Shown here: one piece after another, positions 1 to 11,916 of the stretch | Numbering within the stretch: the stretch's first letter is position 1 | How the letters are laid out: each line of letters opens with the position of its first letter | Origin: Rhodoluna sp. | GTDB lineage: Bacteria > Actinomycetota > Actinomycetes > Actinomycetales > Microbacteriaceae | Assembly: GCA_016462375.1 (NCBI GenBank) | Contig: JAEMTJ010000011.1 | Coordinates: forward strand, 1-32,463 | Reading direction: 5' to 3' | Length of the DNA: 32,463 nucleotides | Notes under the pieces: model-generated | The model's database searches: none | Seen by the model: only the letters and a program-made list of their open reading frames with translations | What the model was told of the DNA's origin: nothing | Translations under genes and position numbers: made by a program

Positions 1-97
1 ATTGTTTTGTCCGTAAACAGGCGAAGGGAGTGTGTTGCCTGTGATACTGGCCGCACTCACACCCATTTGGTGACGGCTGCTACTTTCAATTTCCCAT

Positions 98-1428
98 TCA
101 AGACGGGTGTTGGCGTTGATGCACTGCTAGACAAGATTATTCAGATGGTTCCACATCCGGTGGGGGACCCGAATGCGCCGGCTAGAGCGATGATCTTCGA
201 TAGCGTCTATGACTCTTATCGAGGTGTTGTTACCTACGTTCGTATGATTGATGGCTCGCTCAGCAATCGTGAAAAAATCACGATGATGTCTACTAAAGCA
301 GTTCATGAATTATTGGAGATTGGTGTTTCATCTCCAGAGCCAGAGCAAACCAAAGGCTTAGGTGTTGGTGAAGTTGGTTATCTAATTACTGGCGTGAAAG
401 ATGTTAGACAGTCAAAAGTGGGTGACACTGTCACAACTGCAATGAAACCAGCAACGGTTGCTCTCAAGGGTTATTCAGAACCTAGGCCAATGGTCTTCTC
501 TGGTCTTTACCCACTTGATGGTTCTGAATATCCGAATCTTCGAGAAGCGCTAGACAAGCTAAAGCTCAGCGATGCTTCTCTGGTTTATGAGCCAGAGACA
601 TCCGTTGCTCTCGGTTTTGGTTTCAGATGTGGTTTCCTAGGTCTACTGCACTTGGAAATTATTACCGAACGTCTTGAACGTGAATTCAATCTTGAACTAA
701 TTGCAACTGCGCCTTCTGTGGTTTATGAAGTAACGCTTGATGATAAGAGAGAAATAACTGTTACTAACCCGAGCGAGTATCCGGTTGGCAAAATCTCTAA
801 AGTTCTTGAACCCATGGTTAGAGCGACAATTCTTTCTCCTAAGGACTACGTCGGTGCCATCATGGAGCTTTGTCAGGGTAGGCGAGGTGTGATGTTGGAC
901 ATGCAGTATTTCGGAACTGATCGCGTTCAGCTCAGATACGACATGCCACTTGCTGAAATTGTCTTTGACTTCTTCGATAACTTGAAATCCAAAACACAGG
1001 GCTATGCATCTTTAGATTATGAAGAGAATGGCCTAGCTGAAGGTGACTTGGTAAAGGTTGACATCCTGCTCCAGGGTGAGCAGGTTGATGCCTTCAGTGC
1101 AATTGTGCATAAAGATAAGGCTTATGCCTACGGTGTGATGATGACTGGAAAGTTAAGAGAACTTATTCCTCGTCAACAGTTCGAGGTTCCTATCCAGGCT
1201 GCTATTGGTGCAAGAATCATTGCTCGTGAATCTATTCGTGCCATGCGTAAAGACGTTCTGGCTAAGTGTTACGGAGGAGACATCTCCCGCAAGCGCAAGC
1301 TTCTTGAAAAGCAAAAAGAAGGTAAGAAGCGCATGAAGATGGTGGGACGTGTTGAAGTTCCCCAAGACGCTTTCATTGCAGCACTTTCTTCGGACAAAGA
1401 GACCAAAGGCGAGAAGAAGGGCAAGTAA
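98..1428 (+). CDS. lepA: Elongation factor 4 (LepA), 5'-truncated: G-domain end through C-terminal domain
   Basis: Translation from [13 protein letters not shown]... through ...[33 protein letters not shown] matches LepA. The ORF track starts at 7, but residues encoded before about nt 98 do not resemble LepA. Confidence 0.95.
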
Positions 1429-2657
1429 TGGCCCAGTTCCCTAAAGGTGAAACAGCACCTCAGGATGGCTTGCTTCCCGCGCAGGCAAAGCTAAACGCTG
1501 AACTAAGAACCTTTCACGCATATATCCACGTTCCGTTTTGTAAAGCACGCTGTGGATACTGTGATTTCAATACCTACACAGCTCAAGAAATCGGTTCTTC
1601 ATCGCAACATACTTTCGCCAAAGATCTAATTACCGAAATTGATTTCTCGAAGCAGGTATTAGAAAACTCTGGTGTCCCACAGCGCTCATTCAGCACAGTC
1701 TTCTTCGGTGGAGGAACTCCGACACTTCTCCCTGCTGAAGATCTGATTTCGATGCTACAAAAGATCAGAGACAGTTTTGGTATAGAGGCTGAAGCTGACA
1801 TCACAACAGAAGCTAATCCCGACGCTGTTGATGTGGATTACTTGTTCAAACTAAAAGCAGCAGGGTTCACCAGAGCGTCTATTGGAATGCAGTCTGCAGT
1901 TCCCAAGGTGCTGGCGGTATTGGAGCGCACCCATAATCCAGAGAACGTTGCGATAGCTGTGAGGGCAGCAAAAAATGCTGGCTTGGCAACGAGTGTAGAT
2001 CTGATTTACGGAACTCCAACTGAAACTATCGACGACTGGGTTGAAACACTGCAGCAAGCTATATCCCTTGATACTGATCACATCAGCGCTTACTCACTAA
2101 TTGTTGAACCCGGCACCAAACTAGCTAGGCAAGTCAAAGTTGGTGAAGTTGAAATGCCTGATGATGACATTCATGCAGAAATGTATGAGGCTGCGGATGA
2201 ACTGCTAACCAAAGCAGGGTTCACCAACTATGAAGTCAGTAATTGGTCTAAGAGTGTTGAAACAAGATCTAAACACAATCTTGCTTATTGGAAATCGATG
2301 GACTGGTGGGGTTATGGACCAGGAGCTCACAGTCATATTGGCGGTGTTAGATGGTGGAATGTGAAGAACCCTGCTGCATACACAGATCGAATAACTGCTT
2401 CACAATCACCTGCTCTGGAGCGCGAGCTTATAGATCAAGAGAACCAGAATATTGAACGGGTGATGCTTGAGACCAGGCTCGCAGAAGGAATTGATTTAGC
2501 GTGGTTAAAAAGTAAAGGTTTTGGGTCACAGGAAGTGATTTCCAACTTGATTGCGGAGCAGTTAATTGATGGTCCAGCAGTGTTCTCGGGGACGATTAGA
2601 TTGACGACAAAGGGAAGGCTTTTAGCCGATTTTGTTGTCAGAAACCTCATAGGTTAG
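1428..2657 (+). CDS. hemW: Radical SAM heme chaperone / coproporphyrinogen III oxidase-like HemW
   Basis: HAYIHVPFCKARCGYCDFNTYT (CxxxCxxC radical SAM motif), FFGGGTPTLL; TAATG junction with lepA. Confidence 0.93.
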   Translation: MAQFPKGETAPQDGLLPAQAKLNAELRTFHAYIHVPFCKARCGYCDFNTYTAQEIGSSSQHTFAKDLITEIDFSKQVLENSGVPQRSFSTVFFGGGTPTLLPAEDLISMLQKIRDSFGIEAEADITTEANPDAVDVDYLFKLKAAGFTRASIGMQSAVPKVLAVLERTHNPENVAIAVRAAKNAGLATSVDLIYGTPTETIDDWVETLQQAISLDTDHISAYSLIVEPGTKLARQVKVGEVEMPDDDIHAEMYEAADELLTKAGFTNYEVSNWSKSVETRSKHNLAYWKSMDWWGYGPGAHSHIGGVRWWNVKNPAAYTDRITASQSPALERELIDQENQNIERVMLETRLAEGIDLAWLKSKGFGSQEVISNLIAEQLIDGPAVFSGTIRLTTKGRLLADFVVRNLIG

Positions 2658-2691
2658 GACAGAATAGGATTACTACCAACTCAAGGGGGGA

Positions 2692-3276
2692 ATGGAAATG
2701 GCGAACTGTTCGCAATGTCAGAAGAACGTGATTTGGGGAAAGTATTGCGCTGATTGCAAAGGTCAGCTAAACGGAACCGTTGGCTCCGCATGGACGCCAG
2801 GTCAAACGAAATTCAAAGCTGAACATGTGAGAGCAGCTTTGCTGCACCTGACACCGCTGCCGGCTCTGTATGCTGCTCTTTGGGATGTGGGTGCGCAGGC
2901 TAGATCTGATTTGTCGGCGACTTGGTTATGTTTCTTGTACTTAGTTCCAGCGCTCATTATTCGCTTTAGACCTAAGTCAACTGATTTTGAGAGGCGTCAC
3001 GCCAACACATTCATAAATCTACAAATCAGTCTGCTCATCTACGTCCTTGTAATAGTTGGTGCCTATTATGGAGCTTTTAGTGTTTCAGGAAATGACGCAA
3101 ATAATATCAATGGGTATGACTATTCAGGGGCACCATACCTAATAACAGTTGCCAGAGTGGGGGCCGCATTTGTGTTGGTATTTAGCTCGTTTTTTATGTT
3201 GCCATTGATTGCATCACTAAAGGCCCTTAAAGGCGATAACTTCCGCTATCCAATTGCCATCCGCTTTCTGAAGTAA
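2692..3276 (+). CDS. Zinc-ribbon plus DUF4870-like membrane protein
   Basis: N-terminal CxxC...CxxC ribbon (NCSQCQKNVIWGKYCADCKG), then hydrophobic segments with ANTFINLQISLLIYVLV resembling DUF4870. Purine-rich AAGGGGGGAATGG upstream; start ATG 2692 or 2698. Confidence 0.65.
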   Translation: MEMANCSQCQKNVIWGKYCADCKGQLNGTVGSAWTPGQTKFKAEHVRAALLHLTPLPALYAALWDVGAQARSDLSATWLCFLYLVPALIIRFRPKSTDFERRHANTFINLQISLLIYVLVIVGAYYGAFSVSGNDANNINGYDYSGAPYLITVARVGAAFVLVFSSFFMLPLIASLKALKGDNFRYPIAIRFLK

Positions 3277-3278
3277 TA

Positions 3279-3305
3279 TTGGCACTCTAAGGATAAGAGT
3301 GCTAA
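3279..3305. promoter_or_regulatory. CIRCE operator (HrcA binding site)
   Basis: TTGGCACTC-TAAGGATAA-GAGTGCTAA: the CIRCE inverted repeat (consensus TTAGCACTC-N9-GAGTGCTAA) with one mismatch, immediately upstream of hrcA. Confidence 0.95.
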
Positions 3306-3332
3306 CGCTCTTGTCTTTCTTCTAATACTGGA

Positions 3333-4373
3333 GTGGTGATGATCTCGGTTCGCAATCTGGCTGTGCTTAGGGCCATAATTGAGGACTTCATCGCAACCAA
3401 CGAACCTGTCGCTTCTAAGTCTGTAGTTGAGCGTCATAACTTTGGTGTATCCAGTGCAACCATCAGAAATGACATGGCAACTCTTGAGGAAGAGGGATAC
3501 CTCTCTGCGCCTCACACTTCGTCTGGGCGAATCCCGACAGACAAGGGTTATCGAGTATTTGTGGATCAATTAATTCAGGCTGAAGCTGAATCAGTTGAGA
3601 TAAGGAAGAGCTTTACTGAACTGACAAGGCAATTCTCTAAGACACTGGATCAGTTAACCGATCTTGATGAACGCCTTGAAACTTCAGCACAGCTGCTAGC
3701 AAAGGCAACCGGAGAAGCCGCGGTGATTCAGTATCCAAATATGAATACTGTTTTAGTTAGGTCAATCGAGGTAGTGCGAGTTGCTAATAACAGGGCCTTG
3801 GTTTTACTCATTACTGAATCAGAAAGAATTCAGCAACACCTAGTTATTTTCCCAGCAGATGTTTCGGAAGAACTCCTTAGATTATTTAGAACAAAGTTTA
3901 ATGCTGCGGCTTCAGGGAAATTGATTGATGATCTGCCCGCTTTACTGAAGCCCGTGCTTGAGTCCTTCGCGCCAGCAGATAAGGGTTCAGCTCAAGTCTT
4001 CCTTGAAGGGCTGTTATTGCTTATAGGCAGCAATCGACAAGACAAGATTGCCTTTGCGGGAGCTACCAACCTCGTAAGGCATGAAGACCAATTTGCTGGT
4101 GGGTTACCTTCCCTGCTGGAGACTCTGGATCAGCAGAAGGACCTCTTTGCATTTCTTTCAAATGTTGAGTCGGCAAAACCAAAAGCAATTATTGGCTCAG
4201 AAAACAGCGTTGTTGAACTTGCTAACAGTTCATTGCTGTTGTCTTCTTATCAGAATCAAGGCGATGACCTTGCCAAGGTTGCTGTTGTTGGTCCAACTCG
4301 GATGAACTATTCAAAGAACCTTGCTGCTGTCTTAGCTCTTGCCCATCTACTATCCAACGACTCTGAGGACTAA
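3333..4373 (+). CDS. hrcA: Heat-inducible transcription repressor HrcA
   Basis: [72 protein letters not shown] is characteristic of HrcA. Start GTG 3333/3336 or ATG 3339. Confidence 0.96.
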   Translation: MVMISVRNLAVLRAIIEDFIATNEPVASKSVVERHNFGVSSATIRNDMATLEEEGYLSAPHTSSGRIPTDKGYRVFVDQLIQAEAESVEIRKSFTELTRQFSKTLDQLTDLDERLETSAQLLAKATGEAAVIQYPNMNTVLVRSIEVVRVANNRALVLLITESERIQQHLVIFPADVSEELLRLFRTKFNAAASGKLIDDLPALLKPVLESFAPADKGSAQVFLEGLLLLIGSNRQDKIAFAGATNLVRHEDQFAGGLPSLLETLDQQKDLFAFLSNVESAKPKAIIGSENSVVELANSSLLLSSYQNQGDDLAKVAVVGPTRMNYSKNLAAVLALAHLLSNDSED

Positions 4374-5455
4374 TGGCCGATCACTACGAAGTGCTGGGTG
4401 TTCAACGTAACGCCAGCCAAGAAGAAATCAAGAAGGCTTATCGCAAGCTTGCGCGTCAGTTACACCCAGACATGAACCCTAGTGAAGAAGAGCAAGAGCG
4501 TTTCAAACTTGTTACCCATGCTTATGAAGTCCTAGGTGATCCACAATCCCGTCAGCAATACGACATGGGTGGCAATACTCCGTTTGGAGATATGGGTGGC
4601 TTTGGCTTTGGGGATATTTTTGAAAACTTCTTTGGTGGTGGACAACGTGGTCCTCGTCAGATGGCTGAACGCGGTCAGGATGCCCTACTTAGAGTTGAGC
4701 TAACCCTCGCTGAAGTGGTTACCGGTGTTGAAAAGAAAATTGAGATTGACACTGCTGTTACCTGTGTTACCTGCCTAGGAACCACCGCTAGACCTGGTAC
4801 TTCGGCTCAAGTTTGTGATATCTGTCGAGGTTCCGGCCAGATTCAGCGACAGGTTAGATCCCTACTCGGTAACGTTGTGACTTCTGCTCCCTGTGGATCA
4901 TGTCGCGGTTACGGTCAAACAATTCCTGACCCCTGTGTTGACTGTCGTGGACAGGGCAGGACTAGAGCAAGAAGAACTCTAGATCTAAACATTCCAGGTG
5001 GCGTTGAACACGGCTTACGTTTACAGCTAAATGGTCAAGGTGAGGTTGGTTTTGCTGGAGGACCTTCAGGAGACATTTATGTTGAGATCAGCGTTCGAGC
5101 TGATGAACATTTCGAACGAGATGGCGATGACCTTTCAGCAACATTGGAAGTGCCATTGCATGATGCAGCTCTCGGCACAGTTATTCCGATTGAAACCTTT
5201 GATGGAAGTCAAGATGTTGAAATCAAGCCAGGAGCACAATCGGGTGATGTTGTTACTCTAAAAGGTAAAGGAATCAAACACCTTAGACATAACGGCAGAG
5301 GAGATCTGCACATTCGCATTCAAGTTCAGACACCGAGCAAGCTTGATGCCAAGGAAAAAGAACTCTTCAAGAAACTTGCCGAACTTAGAAAGTCAGATAA
5401 AGCGAATCTTGCGAAAGTCAACCAGAGCACTTTTGGTCGCGGACGTAGACGCTAA
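4373..5455 (+). CDS. dnaJ: Chaperone protein DnaJ
   Basis: J-domain with HPD ([11 protein letters not shown]), G/F region, four CxxCxGxx zinc motifs ([32 protein letters not shown]). Confidence 0.96.
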   Translation: MADHYEVLGVQRNASQEEIKKAYRKLARQLHPDMNPSEEEQERFKLVTHAYEVLGDPQSRQQYDMGGNTPFGDMGGFGFGDIFENFFGGGQRGPRQMAERGQDALLRVELTLAEVVTGVEKKIEIDTAVTCVTCLGTTARPGTSAQVCDICRGSGQIQRQVRSLLGNVVTSAPCGSCRGYGQTIPDPCVDCRGQGRTRARRTLDLNIPGGVEHGLRLQLNGQGEVGFAGGPSGDIYVEISVRADEHFERDGDDLSATLEVPLHDAALGTVIPIETFDGSQDVEIKPGAQSGDVVTLKGKGIKHLRHNGRGDLHIRIQVQTPSKLDAKEKELFKKLAELRKSDKANLAKVNQSTFGRGRRR

Positions 5456-6177
5456 TGGTTGAACCGTTGTTTTATATGGAAGGCCTACAAGCAGCAGTTG
5501 GTTCTGTTGTTACTCTTACTGGCCCTGAAGCAAAGCATGCTGTTTCTGTTCGAAGAATGCAGATTGGTGAAGCTGTTCAGTTAACCAATGGTTTGGGATT
5601 GAGGGTCAAAGGAACTGTATCTGCAACTAGCTCTAGCTCACTTGAACTAAAAGTTTCTGAAGTCATTAGTGAATCTAAACCTGATTTGGAGATTACTTTG
5701 GTCCAAGCTTTGGCTAAAGGCGATCGCGACGAGTTGGCAATTCAAGCTGCAACTGAACTCGGTGTCTTTAGTGTTATTCCTTGGCAGGCAGCCAGAAGTA
5801 TTAGCCGTTGGGATTCGGTCAAGGAAGTCAAAGCTCGGGCTCGCTGGCAACAGATAGTCAATGAAGCAGGTAAGCAGAGCCTTAGGGCTTTTTGGCCAGA
5901 GGTTAAGCCTTCAGTTTCAACTGCTGATTTGGTGAAGGCTCTCGGTGAGTTTGATTTGGTATTAGTCCTAGACGTAACTGGAAGCCAGGCTTTGAGTGCG
6001 GTGAAGGTTCCCAAGCAGGCTTGGATAGCCATAGTTGTTGGTCCTGAAGGCGGCATTGCTTCTGACGAGCTGGAAGTTTTAGCTGGCGCAGGGGCTCAGT
6101 TGGTAACTCTGGGGGCTAATGTGTTGAGAACTTCAACGGCTGGGCCTGCTGTTATAGCAGCCTTGACTCTTAGGTAA
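5455..6177 (+). CDS. rsmE: 16S rRNA (uracil-1498-N3)-methyltransferase RsmE
   Basis: GPEAKHAVSVRRMQIGE, QALAKGDRDELAIQAATELGV, VVGPEGGIASDE, LGANVLRTSTAGPAVIAAL. Confidence 0.93.
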   Translation: MVEPLFYMEGLQAAVGSVVTLTGPEAKHAVSVRRMQIGEAVQLTNGLGLRVKGTVSATSSSSLELKVSEVISESKPDLEITLVQALAKGDRDELAIQAATELGVFSVIPWQAARSISRWDSVKEVKARARWQQIVNEAGKQSLRAFWPEVKPSVSTADLVKALGEFDLVLVLDVTGSQALSAVKVPKQAWIAIVVGPEGGIASDELEVLAGAGAQLVTLGANVLRTSTAGPAVIAALTLR

Positions 6178-6214
6178 TCGTCGAAGCCTAAACTGATAGC
6201 AAGAGGAGTTTTCA

Positions 6215-6538
6215 TTGGATTGTATTTTCTGCAAAATCACCAAGGGTGAGTTGCCTGCGACTTTTGTTGCTGAATCAGAGCATGCGGTTGCCTTCAATGA
6301 CATATCTCCTAGACAGCCAGTTCATGTTCTTGTTGTGCCTCGTGTTCATTACACCGACGTTGCAGAACTTGCGGTTGCAGATCCTGAAGTCTTAGCTGAT
6401 GTTATTCAGCTAGGAGTTCGGGTAGCTGAACTTACTTCAACTGGCTCTTTTAGATTGCAGTTCAACACCGGTATCGAAGCTGGTCAAACTGTGTTCCACG
6501 CTCACGCTCACATAACTTCAACGACGCCGAGGGCATAA
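6215..6538 (+). CDS. HIT family protein (HinT-like)
   Basis: DCIFCKITKGELPATFVAES... and the histidine triad HAHAHI; TTG start with upstream AGGAG. Confidence 0.9.
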   Translation: MDCIFCKITKGELPATFVAESEHAVAFNDISPRQPVHVLVVPRVHYTDVAELAVADPEVLADVIQLGVRVAELTSTGSFRLQFNTGIEAGQTVFHAHAHITSTTPRA

Positions 6539-7534
6539 GTGCCAAAACAACCTAAAACACCTCAGACCACACTAAGTTTTGCTGTCACTGAAGTTGATCC
6601 TGTTTCAGTATTTGGAACCGAAGATTCTTTGCTTCGCTCGATTGAGGCGGCTCATCCTCAGGTAAGTGTTTTAGTCAGAGGTAATGAGATTTCTCTGTCA
6701 GGTAGTGAGGCAGATATTTATGCTGCTAAGAAGCTCATTGATGAAGCGATCGAGCTTTCCCTAAGAGGTGTTGCCTTGCAGCCGGCAGACATTACCCGTT
6801 CCGCCAGAGTAATTGAGCAGTCGCAGTCGCCTGCACAGATGTTAAGTCAAAGCATTCTCTCCTCTAAGGGGAAGAGCATTAGACCTAAGACTGTGAATCA
6901 AAAGAACTACGTTGATGCCATTGATGAGAACACGATTGTCTTTGGTATAGGCCCTGCCGGAACTGGTAAGACCTATTTGGCTATGGCTAAAGCAGTTCAG
7001 GCTTTACAGCGTAAAGAAGTTAGCAGAATCATTCTTACTCGTCCTGCAGTTGAAGCAGGTGAGCGTTTAGGTTTCTTACCTGGCACATTAACTGACAAGA
7101 TCGATCCGTATTTGCGACCACTTTTTGATGCACTGCACGAAATGATGGATCCTGATTCAGTGCCAAAGCTAATGGCAACCGGAACTATTGAAGTTGCACC
7201 TCTTGCTTTTATGCGTGGTAGAACACTCAATGATTCATTCATCATCTTGGATGAAGCTCAGAACACTACACCTGAGCAGATGAAGATGTTCTTGACTCGT
7301 CTAGGGTTCAACTCAAAGATGGTTGTCACCGGAGACGTCACTCAGATTGATTTACCGAACGGTAATTCAGGTTTGAAGGTAGCCACCAGCATCTTGGGCA
7401 AAGTCGATGACATGAAGTTCTGTGTCTTGGATTCCTCGGATGTGGTTAGACATTCACTGGTAGCCAAGATTGTTGATGCATATGCCAAGTTCGAGCAAAA
7501 GGCAGCTGTTAGGAAATCAGGGCCTAATCGATGA
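6539..7534 (+). CDS. PhoH-like ATPase
   Basis: GIGPAGTGKTYLAMAKAVQAL (Walker A), LTRPAVEAGERLGFLPG, FIILDEAQNTTPEQMKMFLTRLG (Walker B). GTG start. Confidence 0.94.
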   Translation: MPKQPKTPQTTLSFAVTEVDPVSVFGTEDSLLRSIEAAHPQVSVLVRGNEISLSGSEADIYAAKKLIDEAIELSLRGVALQPADITRSARVIEQSQSPAQMLSQSILSSKGKSIRPKTVNQKNYVDAIDENTIVFGIGPAGTGKTYLAMAKAVQALQRKEVSRIILTRPAVEAGERLGFLPGTLTDKIDPYLRPLFDALHEMMDPDSVPKLMATGTIEVAPLAFMRGRTLNDSFIILDEAQNTTPEQMKMFLTRLGFNSKMVVTGDVTQIDLPNGNSGLKVATSILGKVDDMKFCVLDSSDVVRHSLVAKIVDAYAKFEQKAAVRKSGPNR

Positions 7535-7995
7535 GCATTGAAATAGAAAACGAGTCTGGGGTTGATGTTCAACTAGAAGAGATTCTGAATCTTGCTGATT
7601 TTGCACTAGCCAAGATGCATATCGACCCGGCTGCTGATGTTGAAATTCTTTTGGTTGACGAGAATGTCATGGAGTCGTATCACCTGGACTGGATGCAGGA
7701 GAGCGGTCCAACCGATGTGCTCAGTCAACCAATCGACGGGCTAAGACCAGGTAAACCAAATGCTCTCACTCCAGCTGGACACATGGGTTTGATTGTGCTC
7801 TGCCCACAGGTTGCTTCGAAGCAGTCGGTAACAGCAGGGCACAGTGAGCTTCAGGAAGTACTCACTCTGGTTGCTCACTCAATACTTCACCTGTTGGGCT
7901 ATGACCATGCTGAACAAGAGGACGAGAAGGTCATGTTCTCACTTCAGCAGGAGATTGTTCGAGAATATTTGACTCATAAAGGAGCCTCCAACTAG
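7531..7995 (+). CDS. ybeY: Endoribonuclease/rRNA maturation factor YbeY
   Basis: Metal-binding HSILHLLGYDH (HxxxHxxxxxH); directly downstream of phoH with a 4-bp overlap. Confidence 0.93.
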   Translation: MSIEIENESGVDVQLEEILNLADFALAKMHIDPAADVEILLVDENVMESYHLDWMQESGPTDVLSQPIDGLRPGKPNALTPAGHMGLIVLCPQVASKQSVTAGHSELQEVLTLVAHSILHLLGYDHAEQEDEKVMFSLQQEIVREYLTHKGASN

Positions 7996-9123
7996 ATGCT
8001 CATCCTCGCCATAGTAATTGCAGTCATCCTTGCTCTGCTCACCTTGCTCTTTGCTGTCTCTGAGACGGCTATTCGTCTAAACGATGAAGATGAACGTTCA
8101 ACCGATGGTATTTCCTTTGCCCGAATGGTTCTTTTGGGCGTTTTTGGAATAGTGGTTAGCCAATCCTTCACCCCTGGCAAGTTCAATTGGTACGTAGTTG
8201 CTCTGCTCTCACTGCTCATTGTTATAGGTCTTAGCATTCTGGTACAGGTTGTCAGTCGGTCCTTTGCTAAGCATGCTTTTGGTAAACGAGTGTTAAGGCT
8301 ATTAGCGCCCGTTGTGAAGTCCATAAACATCCTCTTTACCCCTTTGTCGTTACCAACTGAAGTAACTGAAGAGTTCGAGCAAGAACTAATTGACTCGGTT
8401 GAAGAGTTATCTGAAACCATTGCTCGAGAGATCATGGTGCCAAGAATAGACATGGCAGTTATCTCGGTTGATGCATCTTTACAGGAATCGATGAGCGCTT
8501 TCTTTAGATATGGCTTCTCTAGGCTTCCAGTGATTGGTAAGAACCTTGATGACGTTAGAGGCGTCTTATACATCAAGGACGTAGCAAGGTTGATCCACGA
8601 GAATCCGGACAAGGCTGCAAGCCTAAGCAGCATTGAGGTAGCGCGTAAAGCAATATTCATTCCAGAGAGTAAGCCGGTTGATGATCTGCTGCAGGAGATG
8701 CAAAAGACTTCAACTCACATAGCCCTAATCGTTGATGAGTATGGTGGTGTTGCAGGACTTGTCACAATGGAAGATGTTATTGAAGAGATTGTTGGAAACA
8801 TCTCTGATGAGTATGACAATGACCTACCTGATGTTGAAGTCCTTGAAGATGGCTGGGTTAGGGTTAGTGCAAGGCTAGGTTTAGAAGAACTTGGTGAGCA
8901 CTTCGAGATTGAATTAGAAGACGAAGACGTTGACAGTGTTGGTGGCTTGCTAGCTAAGGTTTTAGGAAGACTACCTGGTAGATCAGATCAAATTGAGTTC
9001 TCTGGTTTGGAAATAAGAGTTGAGCGTATCGAAGGTAGACGTAAGAGAGTAATGACTGCATTAGTTCGGATGACTGAAGAACTAATCGCAGCTAAAAATG
9101 CATTTGAAGCAGATGGTGAATGA
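7996..9123 (+). CDS. CNNM/HlyC-CorC family membrane protein with CBS domains
   Basis: N-terminal TM region; EIMVPRIDMAVISVD, GFSRLPVIGKNLDDVRGVLYIKD, HIALIVDEYGGVAGLVTMEDVIEEIVGNISDEYD, CorC/HlyC C-terminal domain. Confidence 0.92.
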   Translation: MLILAIVIAVILALLTLLFAVSETAIRLNDEDERSTDGISFARMVLLGVFGIVVSQSFTPGKFNWYVVALLSLLIVIGLSILVQVVSRSFAKHAFGKRVLRLLAPVVKSINILFTPLSLPTEVTEEFEQELIDSVEELSETIAREIMVPRIDMAVISVDASLQESMSAFFRYGFSRLPVIGKNLDDVRGVLYIKDVARLIHENPDKAASLSSIEVARKAIFIPESKPVDDLLQEMQKTSTHIALIVDEYGGVAGLVTMEDVIEEIVGNISDEYDNDLPDVEVLEDGWVRVSARLGLEELGEHFEIELEDEDVDSVGGLLAKVLGRLPGRSDQIEFSGLEIRVERIEGRRKRVMTALVRMTEELIAAKNAFEADGE

Positions 9124-10010
9124 ACGAATTTAGATCAGGTTTTGTAACCTTCGTAGGTCGTCCCAACGTAGGTAAATCAACCTTAACCAATGCACTGGTC
9201 GGTGAGAAGATTGCTATTACTTCTTCTAAACCACAGACCACCCGTCGTGCCATTCGTGGCATTGTAAACACCGAAGCTGCGCAGATCATCTTGGTTGACA
9301 CTCCAGGACTGCACAGGCCTAGAACTCTCTTGGGTCAAAGATTAAATCACTTGGTTGAAAACACTCTCGGTCAGGTAGACGTTATTGGACTCTGTATTCC
9401 AGCAAACGAGAAGATCGGTCCAGGGGATGCCTTTATCAATCAACAGATTGGTGAGTATCGCAGGGCAAAGTTAATAGTTCTTGTCACTAAGAGCGAAACG
9501 GTTTCTAGAGATGCTCTGGCTAAGCAGCTTGTTGCTGTTTCTGAACTTAGGGAATGGGCAGCGATTATTCCAGTTAGCGCAGTTTCGGGTGAGCAACTTG
9601 AGGAACTCAAAGAGGTCTTAGGAACGCTACTTCCAGCTTCACAGGCTCTATACCCAACTGACATGGCAACTGAAGAAACCCTTGAAGAGCGTATCTGCGA
9701 ATTGATCCGTGAAGCATCCTTGGAAGACTCTAGAGAAGAGCTGCCACATTCACTGGCTGTGACCATTGACGAGATGGGTAAACGAGAAGAGTCGAACATC
9801 TTCGACATTCATGCCAACTTATGGGTGGAAAGAGATAGCCAGAAGGCAATCATCATCGGTAAGGGTGGCTCAAGGCTCAAGCAGATTGGCTCTGAAGCTA
9901 GGGTTGAGATTGAAAAGCTTTTAGGCCACAAGGTCATGCTCAGAATCCATGTGAAGGTTGCCCCTGACTGGCAAAGAGACCCTAAACAACTGGGTCGACT
10001 AGGAATGTAA
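9120..10010 (+). CDS. era: GTPase Era
   Basis: GRPNVGKSTLTNALVGEKIAITSSKPQTTRRAIRGI; DTPGLHRP; KH domain KAIIIGKGGSRLKQIGSEARVEIEKLLGHKVML. Confidence 0.96.
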   Translation: MNEFRSGFVTFVGRPNVGKSTLTNALVGEKIAITSSKPQTTRRAIRGIVNTEAAQIILVDTPGLHRPRTLLGQRLNHLVENTLGQVDVIGLCIPANEKIGPGDAFINQQIGEYRRAKLIVLVTKSETVSRDALAKQLVAVSELREWAAIIPVSAVSGEQLEELKEVLGTLLPASQALYPTDMATEETLEERICELIREASLEDSREELPHSLAVTIDEMGKREESNIFDIHANLWVERDSQKAIIIGKGGSRLKQIGSEARVEIEKLLGHKVMLRIHVKVAPDWQRDPKQLGRLGM

Positions 10011-10024
10011 GGCTGTGTTAGCCT
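9995..10024 (+). promoter_or_regulatory. Candidate promoter of leuL-leuA (TCGACT-N18-TAGCCT)
   Basis: -35-like TCGACT at 9995-10000 and -10-like TAGCCT at 10019-10024, overlapping the era 3' end. The predicted TSS falls at about the leader ATG (10032). Manual match only. Confidence 0.35.
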
Positions 10025-10031
10025 AGTTTTT

Positions 10032-10073
10032 ATGTTCTTCGCACTCCTGCTTAATAGCCGCGACGAGGCCTAA
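10032..10073 (+). CDS. leuL: Putative leuA leader peptide MFFALLLNSRDEA*
   Basis: ATG TTC TTC GCA CTC CTG CTT AAT AGC CGC GAC GAG GCC TAA; three consecutive Leu codons in a 13-aa ORF about 100 nt upstream of leuA, overlapping a strong stem. Confidence 0.75.
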   Translation: MFFALLLNSRDEA

Positions 10074-10094
10074 CCCCGGCCCTCCCCGTCGCGG
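10058..10094 (+). promoter_or_regulatory. Leader RNA stem-loop (attenuator candidate) upstream of leuA
   Basis: CCGCGACG (10058-10065) is an exact reverse complement of CGTCGCGG (10087-10094); the 5' arm lies in the last codons of the leader peptide. Confidence 0.7.
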
Positions 10095-10103
10095 TGCAGC
10101 TAG

Positions 10104-11906
<1,803 letters not shown>

Positions 11907-11916
11907 TACTTGAATA

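Noticed and set aside
7861-7925. YbeY motif HSILHLLGYDH instead of HGxLHLxGYDH
   Set aside because: The three metal-binding His residues are kept; a Gly-to-Ser change is minor.
7992-8660. 222-aa ORF on the - strand opposite the CNNM/CBS gene
   Set aside because: Fully antisense to a well-supported conserved CDS; Ser/Thr/Arg-rich low-information translation typical of a shadow ORF.
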